From the NCBI RefSeq assembly GCF_003172895.1, contig NZ_QGKL01000043.1:107578-171577 (forward strand): 64,000 nucleotides of DNA, written 5' to 3'. Below, piece by piece: positions 32,612-41,382 of the stretch (the first letter of the stretch is position 1; each line of letters opens with the position of its first letter). The stretch is from Leucothrix arctica (GTDB taxonomy: Bacteria; Pseudomonadota; Gammaproteobacteria; Thiotrichales; Thiotrichaceae). The position numbers and the translations under genes were made by a program. The notes under the pieces are model-generated. The model was not told where the DNA came from. It worked only from the letters and a program-made list of their open reading frames with translations, and searched no databases.

Positions 32612-33604
32612 GTGCCAACTCAACCGCCCTTCACTATTTCTGCCAACGTCATTCACCTAGTCAGTCGTATTAGTGAATCACTAGGTAGAATCAATCAAGA
32701 CTACCTACAAAGTTCGCCACAGCTTAGAAAGCAAAACCGCATTAAAACCATAGCAGGTACGCTGGCGATTGAAGGTAACACGCTGAGTTTGGAGCAGATC
32801 ACCGCCATTATGGAAGGCAAGCATGTGCTGGGTGAGCCAAAGGAAATTGCTGAGGTACATGGTGCGATAGCGGCTTATGAGAAGCTGCCAGAGTGGCGTG
32901 CTAATAGTGAAGAGGACTTCCTGGCTGCGCATGGCTTGCTGATGAGCGAGATTCTAAAAGATGCAGGAAAGTTTAGAAGTCAGGGTGTCGGCATTCACCA
33001 AGGTGAGAAAGTGGTGCACGTTGCACCACAAGCCAATCGTGTGCCGCTTCTTGTTCAAGACCTTTTTAACTGGGCTGAAACGTCAGATCAGCATCCTTTG
33101 ATTGTAAGCAGTGTGGTGCATTACGAGTTGGAGTTCATCCACCCGTTTATGGATGGCAATGGCCGTATGGGACGTTTGTGGCAGACGTTATTACTCGGTC
33201 AGTGGAAGCCTGTATTTTTCTTATTGCCACTTGAGAGTGTGATTAAAGATCGTCAGCAAGCGTATTACGATGCATTGGGCGCTGCTGATAAAGCAACGGA
33301 CAGTTTACCGTTCATTGAGTTTATCTTAGAAGCAATTGATAGTGTGTTGCAGGAAAATTTGCAGAACATAGACACTGAGAGTGACCAAGTAACTGACCAA
33401 GCTAGTGACCAAGTTAAATCGCTACTAAAGATACTGGACATTCAGTACCTGGCAGTACCAGAGATGATGGAAAGACTCTCGCTTTCACACCGTACCTATT
33501 TCAGAAAGAACTACCTAAATCCAGCGATAAAACTGGGCTTGGTTGAAATGAGTCACCCTGAAAAGCCGCGTAGTCCAAAGCAGAAGTACCGAAAACAACA
33601 GTGA
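32612..33604 (+). CDS. Fic-family AMPylator with N-terminal inhibitory helix and C-terminal winged helix
   Basis: 330 aa. GTG start with AGGG 7 nt upstream. The inhibitory helix motif TLAIEGN (50-56) is in front of the Fic core, a class II arrangement. The active site IHPFMDGNGRMGR (176-188) is complete: His177, the phosphate-binding glycines and both arginines. Residues 240-330 form a winged-helix-like domain (VPEMMERLSLSHRTYFRKNY). The protein is likely to bind DNA, probably the inverted repeat just upstream, and to AMPylate a target when its inhibitory helix is released. Confidence 0.92.
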   Translation: MPTQPPFTISANVIHLVSRISESLGRINQDYLQSSPQLRKQNRIKTIAGTLAIEGNTLSLEQITAIMEGKHVLGEPKEIAEVHGAIAAYEKLPEWRANSEEDFLAAHGLLMSEILKDAGKFRSQGVGIHQGEKVVHVAPQANRVPLLVQDLFNWAETSDQHPLIVSSVVHYELEFIHPFMDGNGRMGRLWQTLLLGQWKPVFFLLPLESVIKDRQQAYYDALGAADKATDSLPFIEFILEAIDSVLQENLQNIDTESDQVTDQASDQVKSLLKILDIQYLAVPEMMERLSLSHRTYFRKNYLNPAIKLGLVEMSHPEKPRSPKQKYRKQQ

Positions 33605-33608
33605 TATT

Positions 33609-33755
33609 TTATTTCCACTCAGCACGAAGCTTAGCTATATAAGCATCAACTTCGGCAGCTGACTGAAACAAACCACTTCCCTTATTTTTTCCCGCGAGAG
33701 AAAGCAGCGAAGGCTTGCTCTTGCTCTTGTTCTTTTTCTTTGGCGTATTAGTCAT
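33609..33755 (-). CDS. small antitoxin-like protein
   Basis: 48 aa, minus strand, convergent with fic and ending 5 bp from it. It has an excellent ribosome site (GAGG, 6 nt before ATG). The N-terminus is Lys/Ser-rich (TNTPKKKNKSKSKPS) and the C-terminus reads FQSAAEVDAYIAKLRAEWK, an end resembling that of small antitoxins which bury a C-terminal helix in a partner protein. No toxin is beside it unless the partner is Fic. Identity uncertain; the gene itself is supported by its ribosome site and sensible composition. Confidence 0.6.
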   Translation of the reverse strand: MTNTPKKKNKSKSKPSLLSLAGKNKGSGLFQSAAEVDAYIAKLRAEWK

Positions 33756-33846
33756 TTGTTACCTCACCTTTATCATAAAATAGACAGTGCTTAAAACTTA
33801 GTTGTGCAATATAGTATCGAAAGTAACAGAAAAAGAGACTATATAC

Positions 33847-34254
33847 ATGGCCTTAGTCATTCTGCTAACGGTAGTGACAGCCTTGTACTTTGTAACCAAA
33901 GTTGGGCGTGAAAAAATAATCGTATTCAATCAAATGGCGATTAAGCAGTTTCAGTTTAAGCCTGTCAGCTTAGACCGTATGTACGCGTTCGCCTTTGTAA
34001 ATATCCTATTGCTGATTGGGGTTCTCTCGCTAAACTGGGCTTCTTTTGGTCTGGCTGTAACAACCTCAGCATTGATCGTCTTTTTGCTGTATATAAATAT
34101 TAAGCGGCGCTCGACTGCAAATATTGCGCTCAAGTCACTCGGCTACTTAGCTTTCTACGGAAGCGTAGGCTTAGCAGGAATTGCATGTGTCATGATCAGT
34201 TACATGCTCGTCGGACACTATAATCAAGATAGCAACGATCAATATTGGTTCTAA
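33847..34254 (+). CDS. small membrane protein of unknown function in the hsd island
   Basis: 135 aa from the ATG at 33847 (AGAG upstream); the frame is open from a TTG at 33802 but the extension is polar and unsupported. Four hydrophobic segments: about 1-18, 45-64, 66-82 and 100-122. A short basic loop (KRRST) separates the third and fourth. I do not recognise it. It ends 4 bp before hsdR and is probably cotranslated with it, so it may be a defence-linked membrane protein or a passenger. Confidence 0.65.
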   Translation: MALVILLTVVTALYFVTKVGREKIIVFNQMAIKQFQFKPVSLDRMYAFAFVNILLLIGVLSLNWASFGLAVTTSALIVFLLYINIKRRSTANIALKSLGYLAFYGSVGLAGIACVMISYMLVGHYNQDSNDQYWF

Positions 34255-34258
34255 TCCT

Positions 34259-37200
34259 ATGAAATTCACAGAAGCCGAATTAGAAAAATCCATCATCGCC
34301 CTACTCGGTGAGCAAGGTTATCCGCACGTCTTAGGTTGTGACATCAGTCGCGGTGCTAAGGGTTTGGAAGAGGTCTTAATCAAAGACGATATTCGTGCTT
34401 TCCTGTCTACGCAATACGCCGCTGAAAACATCACTGATTCAGAGATCGAAGCAACCATTCGCCAGTTAGAAGCGTTCTCTGCAACCGACTTATACGATAG
34501 CAATAAAGCGATTATGAAGTTGCTGTGTGACGGTTTTCAGCCGGAGCGTGAAGACCGCAACGAGAAGGATTTACACGCTTACTTTATCGACTATGAAAAC
34601 GTGGATAACAACCGCTTTAAGCTGGTGAGTCAGTTTGAGATTCAGGGGCATGAGAACAAGCGCATTCCGGATGCGATTTTGTATATTAACGGTCTGCCGT
34701 TGGTGGTGTTTGAGTTTAAAAGCCCGATTCGTGAAAAAGCGGACTGTAGTGAGGCGTATACCCAAATCACCACACGTTATCGCCGCGATATTCCAGAGCT
34801 ATTTAAGTACAACGCGCTGTGTGTGATTAGTGATGGTGTGAATACCAAATCAGGTTCGTTCTTTGCGGGTTACGGTTTCTTTTACGCGTGGCGCAAGATC
34901 ACGGGTGAAGAGGTCGTCGATAAAGACGGGATTGATTCGCTCTACACCATGATTCAGGGTTTGTTTGACAAGCAGCGCTTGCTGGATGTGATTCACAACT
35001 TTAACTACATGCCGGATACGGGTAACGAGGAGATCAAAATCCTGTGTCGTTATCCGCAGTATTACGCGACCAATAAGCTGTTTGAGAATATTAAGCAGCA
35101 TATGAAACCTGATGGCGATGGTAAAGGCGGCACGTACTTTGGCACGACGGGTTGCGGTAAGAGTTTTACCATGTTGTTTTTGTCGCGTTTGTTGATGAAA
35201 AGTGTGGCGTTAGCGAGTCCGACAATTGTGTTAATTACCGACCGTACCGACTTGGATGATCAGCTGTCTCAGACCTTTGGTAAGGCGAAAAGCTATATTG
35301 GTGATGACACGATTACGTCTGTGGAGAGCCGTTTGCAGTTGCGTGAGTTGTTGCAAGATCGTGAGAGTGGCGGTGTGTTTTTAACGACGATTCATAAGTT
35401 TACTGAAGACATCGCGCTGCTGACTGATCGCACCAATGTGATTTGTATTTCAGATGAGGCGCACCGTAGCCAAACCAATCTCGACCAGAAACTGACTTTT
35501 GATATTGAGAAAGGTACTTATAAAAAGACTTACGGCTTTGCTAAGTATCTGCATGACTCACTACCCAACGCAACTTACGTTGGTTTTACGGGAACGCCTG
35601 TAGACGCGACTTTGGATGTGTTTGGTGAGGTGGTGGACGCGTATACCATGACTGAGTCGGTGCATGACAAAATCACCGTACCGATTGTGTACGAAGGCCG
35701 TGCGGCCAAGGTGTTTCTGGATAATCAAAAGTTGATGGAAATCGAGGACTATTACGAGGACTGCGTGAGCGAAGGTGCGACGGAGTATCAGGTTGACGAG
35801 AGTAAGAAAGCGTCTGCGTCGATGTATTCGATTTTGGGCGACCCTGACCGTTTGCAAGCTTTAGCGAAGGACTTTGTACAGCATTATGAAAACCGTGTGA
35901 CTGAGAGGTCGTCGGTTAAGGGTAAGGCGATGTTTGTGTCTAGCTCGCGGCAGATTGCGTTTGACTTGTATCAAGAGTTGATTGCGCTGCGTCCTGAGTG
36001 GGCAGAGGTGAAAAAGCCTGATTTTACGGACTCGACGTTAAGCGAGAAAAAGCGCGATGAAGTCATGCCGATGGAAACCGTCAAAATGATTATGACGCGT
36101 GGTAAGGATGATAAGAAAACGCTGTACAACATGCTTGGCACGAAGGAATACCGCAAGAAGTTGGATGGCCAGTTTAAGAAAGCGGAGTCGAACTTCAAAA
36201 TCGCGATCGTGGTGGATATGTGGCTAACGGGCTTTGATGTGCCATTTTTGGATACTATTTATATTGATAAGCCGCTACAAAAGCACAATCTGATTCAGAC
36301 CATTTCACGGATAAATCGTAACTACGAAGACGACGGTGTGGTTAAAGACAAGGGTTTGGTGGTTGATTATATCGGGATTAAAAACCAGATGAATCAAGCC
36401 TTGGCACAGTATTCTAAAAACGATGCCAGCAATATTGAGGAGATCGAGCAGTCGATTGTAGTAGTGCGTGATCATTTGGATTTGTTAAATCGTGCGTTTC
36501 ATACATTTGATAAATCGCCCTACTTTGGTGGTGAGCCTAAGCAGAAGTTGAAGTGTTTACGGTTGGCCGCTGAGTTTGTCCAAGAGACTCAGAAACAAGA
36601 AAAGCGCTTTATGGACTTGGTGAAGCGACTGAAAGCGGCTTACGACATTTGCTCTGGTAGTGATGCGTTTACCCCGCAAGAGCGTGACCAGATTCATTTC
36701 TATTTTGCGATTCGTTCGATCATTTACAAACTTACTAAAGGCGACGCGCCAGACACAGCGCAGATGAATGCCCGTGTGCGTGAGATGGTGAAGGAAGCAC
36801 TGCACAGCGAAGGCGTTGAGGAAGTGTTTAAGATGGGCGAAGGCGCGGCTTCGCAGGTAGATATTTTTGAAGAGGCGTACATGGAACGCATCAAAAATAT
36901 GAAAATGCCGAATACTAAGATCAAACTGTTAAAGCAGATGTTGAAGCAAGCGATTGGTGACTTGAAGAAGGTGAATAAGGTCAAGGGCATGGACTTTACA
37001 CAGCGCTTTCAGACCTTGGTGAATAAGTATAATGAGCGGGATATTGATGAGGATGGCTTACATAACGAAATTACCGATGAGATTTTCTCGTTAATTAGTG
37101 ACTTGAAAAATGTGATGGCGTCGGGCGATGAGCTAGATATTAGCTTTGAGGAGAAGGCGTTTTACGATATTTTGAAAACCTTGGCTCATAAGTACAACTT

Positions 37201-37423
37201 TGAGTTTGAGGAAGAAAAGTTGTTGGAGCTTTCTAAAGCAGTGAAGGTGCTGGTGGACGATAAGGCGAAATATACAGATTGGTCAAAGCGGGATGATATT
37301 AAATCTGAGCTTAAAATGGATTTGATTATGCTATTGGCGGATCATGGATATCCGCCAGTCGATCGTGATGAGGTTTATCAGGAAGTGTTTGATCAGGCGG
37401 AGAGTTACAAGCAGCATCGTTGA
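34259..37423 (+). CDS. hsdR: type I restriction endonuclease subunit HsdR
   Basis: 1054 aa. An N-terminal PD-(D/E)xK nuclease (about 80-200) with LVVFEFKSP as the E-x-K core is followed by an SF2 translocase: Walker A GTTGCGKSFTMLF, DEAH box CISDEAHRSQ, motif III YVGFTGTP, and motif VI QTISRINRNY. A C-terminal helical region for HsdM/HsdS contact spans roughly 780-1054. It is separated from hsdM-hsdS by 4.1 kb of rloAB, fic and small genes. It appears intact, so the R-M system is probably active. Confidence 0.97.
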   Translation: MKFTEAELEKSIIALLGEQGYPHVLGCDISRGAKGLEEVLIKDDIRAFLSTQYAAENITDSEIEATIRQLEAFSATDLYDSNKAIMKLLCDGFQPEREDRNEKDLHAYFIDYENVDNNRFKLVSQFEIQGHENKRIPDAILYINGLPLVVFEFKSPIREKADCSEAYTQITTRYRRDIPELFKYNALCVISDGVNTKSGSFFAGYGFFYAWRKITGEEVVDKDGIDSLYTMIQGLFDKQRLLDVIHNFNYMPDTGNEEIKILCRYPQYYATNKLFENIKQHMKPDGDGKGGTYFGTTGCGKSFTMLFLSRLLMKSVALASPTIVLITDRTDLDDQLSQTFGKAKSYIGDDTITSVESRLQLRELLQDRESGGVFLTTIHKFTEDIALLTDRTNVICISDEAHRSQTNLDQKLTFDIEKGTYKKTYGFAKYLHDSLPNATYVGFTGTPVDATLDVFGEVVDAYTMTESVHDKITVPIVYEGRAAKVFLDNQKLMEIEDYYEDCVSEGATEYQVDESKKASASMYSILGDPDRLQALAKDFVQHYENRVTERSSVKGKAMFVSSSRQIAFDLYQELIALRPEWAEVKKPDFTDSTLSEKKRDEVMPMETVKMIMTRGKDDKKTLYNMLGTKEYRKKLDGQFKKAESNFKIAIVVDMWLTGFDVPFLDTIYIDKPLQKHNLIQTISRINRNYEDDGVVKDKGLVVDYIGIKNQMNQALAQYSKNDASNIEEIEQSIVVVRDHLDLLNRAFHTFDKSPYFGGEPKQKLKCLRLAAEFVQETQKQEKRFMDLVKRLKAAYDICSGSDAFTPQERDQIHFYFAIRSIIYKLTKGDAPDTAQMNARVREMVKEALHSEGVEEVFKMGEGAASQVDIFEEAYMERIKNMKMPNTKIKLLKQMLKQAIGDLKKVNKVKGMDFTQRFQTLVNKYNERDIDEDGLHNEITDEIFSLISDLKNVMASGDELDISFEEKAFYDILKTLAHKYNFEFEEEKLLELSKAVKVLVDDKAKYTDWSKRDDIKSELKMDLIMLLADHGYPPVDRDEVYQEVFDQAESYKQHR

Positions 37424-37438
37424 TGCTTAACGTTTAAA

Positions 37439-37885
37439 TTATTTTGGAGCAGCCAAACTAGGTTGCTTAAAAAACAATGCTGGACTGATATTAAAGCGAT
37501 TTGAAAGCGCCTGAACATGCTCTTTAGTTAGCTTTCTAGAGCCACTCAAAATCATAGACACTAAGCTTTTACTGCCTATAACGTCTTTAAGGTCATCGGC
37601 TTTAATTTGGTACTGATCCATAACCGTACGCAACGTCGCTAACCCATCATCTAAGTTTGCTATACGCTCATTAAAGTCTGCAAACTCATCCGCTTCGTCT
37701 TCCCAACGCTCTATAGAAACAGATAATACTTCGATCAAAGGCTTGTACATATCGTACTCCTCTATCAACTCATCCATCAGCTCTAATGCTTGGTGGTACT
37801 CGTCATCATTTTTAATATGACTGACAAAACCAGCCATTGAAAATAATTCTAGTGCGGTATTTTTTACTTGGCTAAAGTTACTCAT
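37439..37885 (-). CDS. higA: HigA-type antitoxin (XRE-family)
   Basis: 148 aa. An N-terminal helical toxin-binding part (about 1-75, ELMDELIEEYDMYKPLIEVL) is followed by a helix-turn-helix near the end (IKADDLKDVIGSKSLVSMIL then SGSRKLTKEHVQALSNRF). Its ATG overlaps the toxin stop by 4 bp. It is of the HigA branch in which the antitoxin gene follows the toxin. It should neutralise the toxin and repress from the operators upstream. Confidence 0.9.
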   Translation of the reverse strand: MSNFSQVKNTALELFSMAGFVSHIKNDDEYHQALELMDELIEEYDMYKPLIEVLSVSIERWEDEADEFADFNERIANLDDGLATLRTVMDQYQIKADDLKDVIGSKSLVSMILSGSRKLTKEHVQALSNRFNISPALFFKQPSLAAPK

Positions 37886-38193
37886 TTTGACTCCTTAGCG
37901 TATCTGCTGCAAAGCCTGTCATACTCACTATGAGACACAATATGCTTTACAAACATTCGGTTATCACGGAACTCGATAAATGCGAGTAGCCGTAAATTAT
38001 TGCCACCTATATCTATGACATACCATTTATCTTTATATTTAAAGTTATCCAGACTTGGAAACAAATTTTTCATTTCTAAAGGATCACTGAAATGGCCGTT
38101 CCTCAATGTTTTGTAGAGTGCTTCGATGGCAACCGCATCATTGGGATATTTCTTAGCTGCGTCATTAAATGGTTTTCTTGAAATTACGTGCAT
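37882..38193 (-). CDS. higB: HigB-type mRNA interferase toxin
   Basis: 103 aa RelE/HigB-fold ribosome-dependent mRNase. Matches the PF09907 pattern: MHVISRKPFNDAAKKYPNDA, FPSLDNFKYKDKWYVIDIGG, NNLRLLAFIEFRDNRMFVKH, IVSHSEYDRL. The basic and His residues of the last strand (KHIVSH) form the likely active site. Toxin-first order is standard for higBA. Located directly after hsdR in convergent orientation, so it may stabilise the island. Confidence 0.93.
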   Translation of the reverse strand: MHVISRKPFNDAAKKYPNDAVAIEALYKTLRNGHFSDPLEMKNLFPSLDNFKYKDKWYVIDIGGNNLRLLAFIEFRDNRMFVKHIVSHSEYDRLCSRYAKESK

Positions 38194-38203
38194 GCATGCC
38201 TTC

Positions 38204-38257
38204 AGTTCACTTTTTGTGAATATAGCACATGCAAAAAGAGTTCACAATTAGTGAACT
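38204..38257 (-). promoter_or_regulatory. higBA promoter with two operators
   Basis: O2 is AGTTCACAATTAGTGAACT (38239-38257), a perfect 7+5+7 inverted repeat. O1 is TTCACTTTTTGTGAA (38206-38220). On the minus strand a -35 TTGTGA lies inside O2 and a -10 TATATT, 17 bp later, borders O1. HigA bound to both would block RNA polymerase. Confidence 0.8.
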
Positions 38258-38357
38258 AAAAACGGTTTGTATTCTTGAGACAACCTAAGTAGTCGCATTC
38301 ATCACAACTCCGAATTGATTTTTAGAGTTATTTATATAGTGCGGAAAGCTAGCGACA

Positions 38358-38894
38358 TCAAGCCGGCATAGCCACCTGCTCCTTAGCCAATCTCAACCAA
38401 GTCTTCACTGTACCCAACGGCTGGCCCATCTTCTTAGCCAACTCAGAGTGCGAATAACCGTGGTAACAAGAAAGAATCAAACACTCTTGTTGAAGTGGCT
38501 TCAAGCCTTTCACAGCCTCTAATAGTCGAGCCATATCCGTCGTCACATCGTGCGCTGTTTCAGGTGTTGCAACATCGCCTTCCAAGTTTTCAACGTAATC
38601 ACCACACTCATCTTGATAATGACGTACTTTTAAAGCGCGTAACTTGTCACGAGCCGTATTAGTAGCAATGGTACGCATCCAAGTCATCGCGCCGCTCTTG
38701 CTTGCTTGGTATGTACCTGCTTTTTGCCAAATCTTTAAAAAGGCATCTTGTAATACGTCTTCAGCAATTGATTCGCTCTTCATCATACCAACTAGCACAC
38801 CAAACAGTTTAGGTGATGTCAGATCATAAAGAGTCTTGAATGCTTTCTGGTCTTGTGAAGCGCTACGTAATAATAAGTCATTTAAATCAGTCAT
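38358..38894 (-). CDS. ECF sigma factor (SigK-like) without a visible anti-sigma gene
   Basis: 178 aa. Region 2 in LYDLTSPKLFGVLVGMMKSE, IAEDVLQDAFLKIWQKAGTY and AMTWMRTIATNTARDKLRAL. Region 4 in LKPLQQECLILSCYHGYSHS, ELAKKMGQPLGTVKTWLRLA. It resembles SigK-type ECF factors, which normally precede an RskA/ChrR anti-sigma gene. Here the frame ends in KEQVAMPA and is followed by 164 bp without a gene, then the higBA cassette. Divergent to it are two spondin proteins, its probable regulon. Confidence 0.9.
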   Translation of the reverse strand: MTDLNDLLLRSASQDQKAFKTLYDLTSPKLFGVLVGMMKSESIAEDVLQDAFLKIWQKAGTYQASKSGAMTWMRTIATNTARDKLRALKVRHYQDECGDYVENLEGDVATPETAHDVTTDMARLLEAVKGLKPLQQECLILSCYHGYSHSELAKKMGQPLGTVKTWLRLAKEQVAMPA

Positions 38895-38921
38895 GGTCTA
38901 TCTCCTAAAGTAAGGGGTTCG

Positions 38922-38945
38922 TTGTTTCAGAACATGCTGAAACAA
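38922..38945. promoter_or_regulatory. inverted repeat in the leader of the ECF sigma gene
   Basis: TTGTTTCAG and CTGAAACAA form a perfect 9-bp inverted repeat around AACATG, 27 bp before the sigma-factor ATG. No T run follows on either strand, so an operator is more likely than a terminator. Confidence 0.5.
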
Positions 38946-39112
38946 TACTTTTAGGGTGCTTTCCATTCTTAAACTTTTTATAAACTTTCTGTTGAATAAC
39001 TGTGACAACCGCAATAAATCAATGTTTACAGAATGTTTATAATTTGGTGAAACTTCCGTTATTTCGCCGGACTAAACTCTATCTCGAACTTACCAACTAA
39101 GAGATGAACAAA

Positions 39113-39826
39113 ATGAAAAGACAAATCGTACTTGGCAGCGTCGCTCTATCAATGGCACTAGCTAGCTCAATGGCAAGCGCAGCAACATTCACAGTAGAAG
39201 TACAAAACCTGACACAAGGTATCTACTTCACTCCTTTACTAGTGGCCGCTCACGACAGCGACACGCACCTATTTCAGTCAGGCTCGACAGCGACAGCCTC
39301 ACTACAAGCAATGGCAGAAGGCGGTAGCCTAGACGGTTTAACCGTTGATCTAGACGGCACAAGCGCACAGTACCAAGCAAACCCTGCGGGCGGCTTACTT
39401 GCACCGGGCGCTATTAGTCCTGCAACAGCAGAAATCAGTACACACGACACAGACAACAACTACATTTCAGTTGTTGCAATGATGCTGCCTACAAATGACG
39501 GATTCATCGGCTTAAACTCTTACAAGATCCCAACAGAAGCAGGTACATACACCGTCAACATCAACGGTTATGACGCAGGTACAGAAGCAAACGATGAGAT
39601 TGTAAATGGCGGCGGCGCAGCAGGTACACCTGGTATTCCAGCAGCACCGGGTGGTGACGCAGGTTCTGGCGGTACGGGCGCAGCAGGTGCAGATACAAAC
39701 CCTACTGTTCACATTCACCGTGGCGTTTTGGGTGACACTGACGCAACGGGCGGTACTAGTGACCTAGACAGCCGTATTCACCGTTGGTTAAACCCAGTTG
39801 CTCGCGTAACAATCACTGTGAAATAA
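39113..39826 (+). CDS. secreted spondin-domain protein
   Basis: 237 aa; of two ATG codons the one at 39113 has AGAG at a better distance and starts a signal peptide (MKRQIVLGSVALSMALASSM, cleavage at ASA-AT). The mature protein is a spondin_N domain: FTVEVQNLTQGIYFTPLLVA, LQAMAEGGSLDGL, VAMMLPTNDGFIGLN, and the closing VHIHRGVLGD and NPVARVTITVK. A Gly/Ala-rich linker (about 165-195) interrupts it. Bacterial spondin proteins are exported and of unknown function, possibly adhesion. Divergent from the ECF sigma gene. Confidence 0.9.
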   Translation: MKRQIVLGSVALSMALASSMASAATFTVEVQNLTQGIYFTPLLVAAHDSDTHLFQSGSTATASLQAMAEGGSLDGLTVDLDGTSAQYQANPAGGLLAPGAISPATAEISTHDTDNNYISVVAMMLPTNDGFIGLNSYKIPTEAGTYTVNINGYDAGTEANDEIVNGGGAAGTPGIPAAPGGDAGSGGTGAAGADTNPTVHIHRGVLGDTDATGGTSDLDSRIHRWLNPVARVTITVK

Positions 39827-39837
39827 GGGGTATGACT

Positions 39838-40572
39838 ATGAGTATTTCTATAAAAAATAAACGCTCGACGATGCGTTTAGTGGTGCCACTGGTTGCCGCT
39901 GCATTTCTAGCAGCGTGTAATGGTAGTAGTAAAAATGACGATGTTGAAACGGACACGGAAAATCGTACCTTTCAAATAACAGTGACTAATTTGACGGCTA
40001 ACCAGCCGCTATCACCGTTAGCGGTTATTGCACACAAGTCAGGCTATCACGCATTTACCGAAGGCAGTCCAGCATCAGCAGGTTTGGAGCAGTTGGCAGA
40101 AAGTGGTGCTAATGGTGACTTACTGGCAGAAGCGGCAGGTTACGCTGAGTACCTAGACAGCAACTCCGGCACTGGCGCAATTGGCCCAGGTGGTTCTGCA
40201 ACGGTTGAAGTGAGTGTGACTGAAGGAAGCCAGACTTACCTATCCATCGTTTCGATGCTGGTAAACACTAACGACGGCTTTACCGCAGCGGATAACTACG
40301 ACATCAGTGGTTTGAGTGTTGATGAGTCTAGCAGCATGACACTCCCTGTTTGGGATGCTGGAACGGAGCTAAACAGCGAAGCTGATGGCACTATTCCCGG
40401 CCCTGCTAACGGCGGTGAAGGTTACAGTGCAGCACGTGATGACATCGTAGACTTCGTGGCTATTCACCGTGGTGTGATTAGTAGTGATGATGGTTTATCA
40501 AGCTCGATTTTGAATGAAAGTCACCGCTTTGATAACCCAGCCGCTCGCTTAACGGTTAAGCGCATCGACTAA
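39838..40572 (+). CDS. spondin-domain lipoprotein
   Basis: 244 aa from the ATG at 39838, 9 nt after GGGG. The signal peptide ends in a lipobox (AAAFLAAC-NG), so it is a lipoprotein, probably in the outer membrane. The spondin_N pattern repeats that of its neighbour: FQITVTNLTANQPLSPLAVI, LEQLAESGANGDL, VSMLVNTNDGFTAAD, VAIHRGVISS and NPAARLTVKRID. It is a diverged tandem paralogue 11 bp after the first gene and precedes the two-component system by 90 bp. Confidence 0.9.
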   Translation: MSISIKNKRSTMRLVVPLVAAAFLAACNGSSKNDDVETDTENRTFQITVTNLTANQPLSPLAVIAHKSGYHAFTEGSPASAGLEQLAESGANGDLLAEAAGYAEYLDSNSGTGAIGPGGSATVEVSVTEGSQTYLSIVSMLVNTNDGFTAADNYDISGLSVDESSSMTLPVWDAGTELNSEADGTIPGPANGGEGYSAARDDIVDFVAIHRGVISSDDGLSSSILNESHRFDNPAARLTVKRID

Positions 40573-40662
40573 GTTGTGTTGAGTATGTCATCAAGTAAAG
40601 CAGTGATTCACGCATGATGGCATACTCTAACTGCAACTAGACTCCATATAACAGGATAATTC

Positions 40663-41382
40663 ATGAACCACATTGCCATTGTTGAAGACGATAACTCGAT
40701 TGCTGAAATGCTGTCATTTCACATGAAAGCGCAGGGTTATCAGGTAACGCACTTTGCCGATGGTGAAGTCGCGAGGCAAAACCTGTTACGTGAGAGTTAC
40801 GATATTGTGCTGTTGGACATTATGTTGCCCAACTGCAATGGCTTGGATATTTGCAAAGAGCTACGTCAAAAGAACCCTTCTATTCCGATACTGATGCTGA
40901 CCTCGTTAGACGGTGAAGCGGATCGTGTTATTGGTTTGGAGCTGGGTGCAGATGACTACCTAACCAAGCCGTTTAGTATGCGCGAGTGTACTGCACGTGT
41001 GAAAGCCTTGTTGCGTCGCTCGCAACTGGCTGCACCTGTTGAAGAAGCGATTGAAAGCGTTGATGAAAAGCTCAGTATTGATGAGCTAAACCTAGACGCT
41101 GGCAGTCGTGTTGTGTGCATGAATGAGGTACTGATCGAGCTGACAGCGCGTGAGTTTGACCTATTATTTTACCTTGCTAAAAACGCTGGCCGAGTCTATT
41201 CCCGTTCGCAGTTATTGGACGCGGTTTGGGGTTATAGCCATGACGGTTACGAGCACACCATAAACACGCACATCAACCGTTTGCGTAATAAACTAAAGCG
41301 CAGTAACGGCAAGAGTGAATTCATTCAGACTGTCTGGGGCGTGGGTTATAAGTTTTACCGCCCAGATGAGGATGGCTCATGA
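40663..41382 (+). CDS. OmpR-family response regulator
   Basis: 239 aa. Receiver (1-115): acidic pair in VEDDNS, phospho-acceptor Asp52 in IVLLDIMLPNCNG, conserved Lys in YLTKPFSMREC. The C-terminal winged helix (about 140-235) includes VLIELTAREFDLLFYLAKNA, GRVYSRSQLLDAVWGYSHDG and RLRNKLKRSNG. It overlaps the kinase gene by 4 bp. The pair probably regulates the preceding spondin genes. Confidence 0.95.
   Translation: MNHIAIVEDDNSIAEMLSFHMKAQGYQVTHFADGEVARQNLLRESYDIVLLDIMLPNCNGLDICKELRQKNPSIPILMLTSLDGEADRVIGLELGADDYLTKPFSMRECTARVKALLRRSQLAAPVEEAIESVDEKLSIDELNLDAGSRVVCMNEVLIELTAREFDLLFYLAKNAGRVYSRSQLLDAVWGYSHDGYEHTINTHINRLRNKLKRSNGKSEFIQTVWGVGYKFYRPDEDGS

Noticed and set aside
35561..35857. 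98-aa minus-strand ORF inside hsdR, and several similar antisense ORFs
   Set aside because: Antisense to conserved helicase motifs, without ribosome sites.
27247..37423. hsd locus disrupted by insertion
   Set aside because: hsdM, hsdS and hsdR all appear full length with their motifs; R-linked genes inside type I loci are common.
38194..38357. A hidden or broken anti-sigma gene after the second ECF factor
   Set aside because: Only the higBA promoter and 100 bp of AT-rich DNA are there; no peptide resembling RskA or ChrR in any frame.
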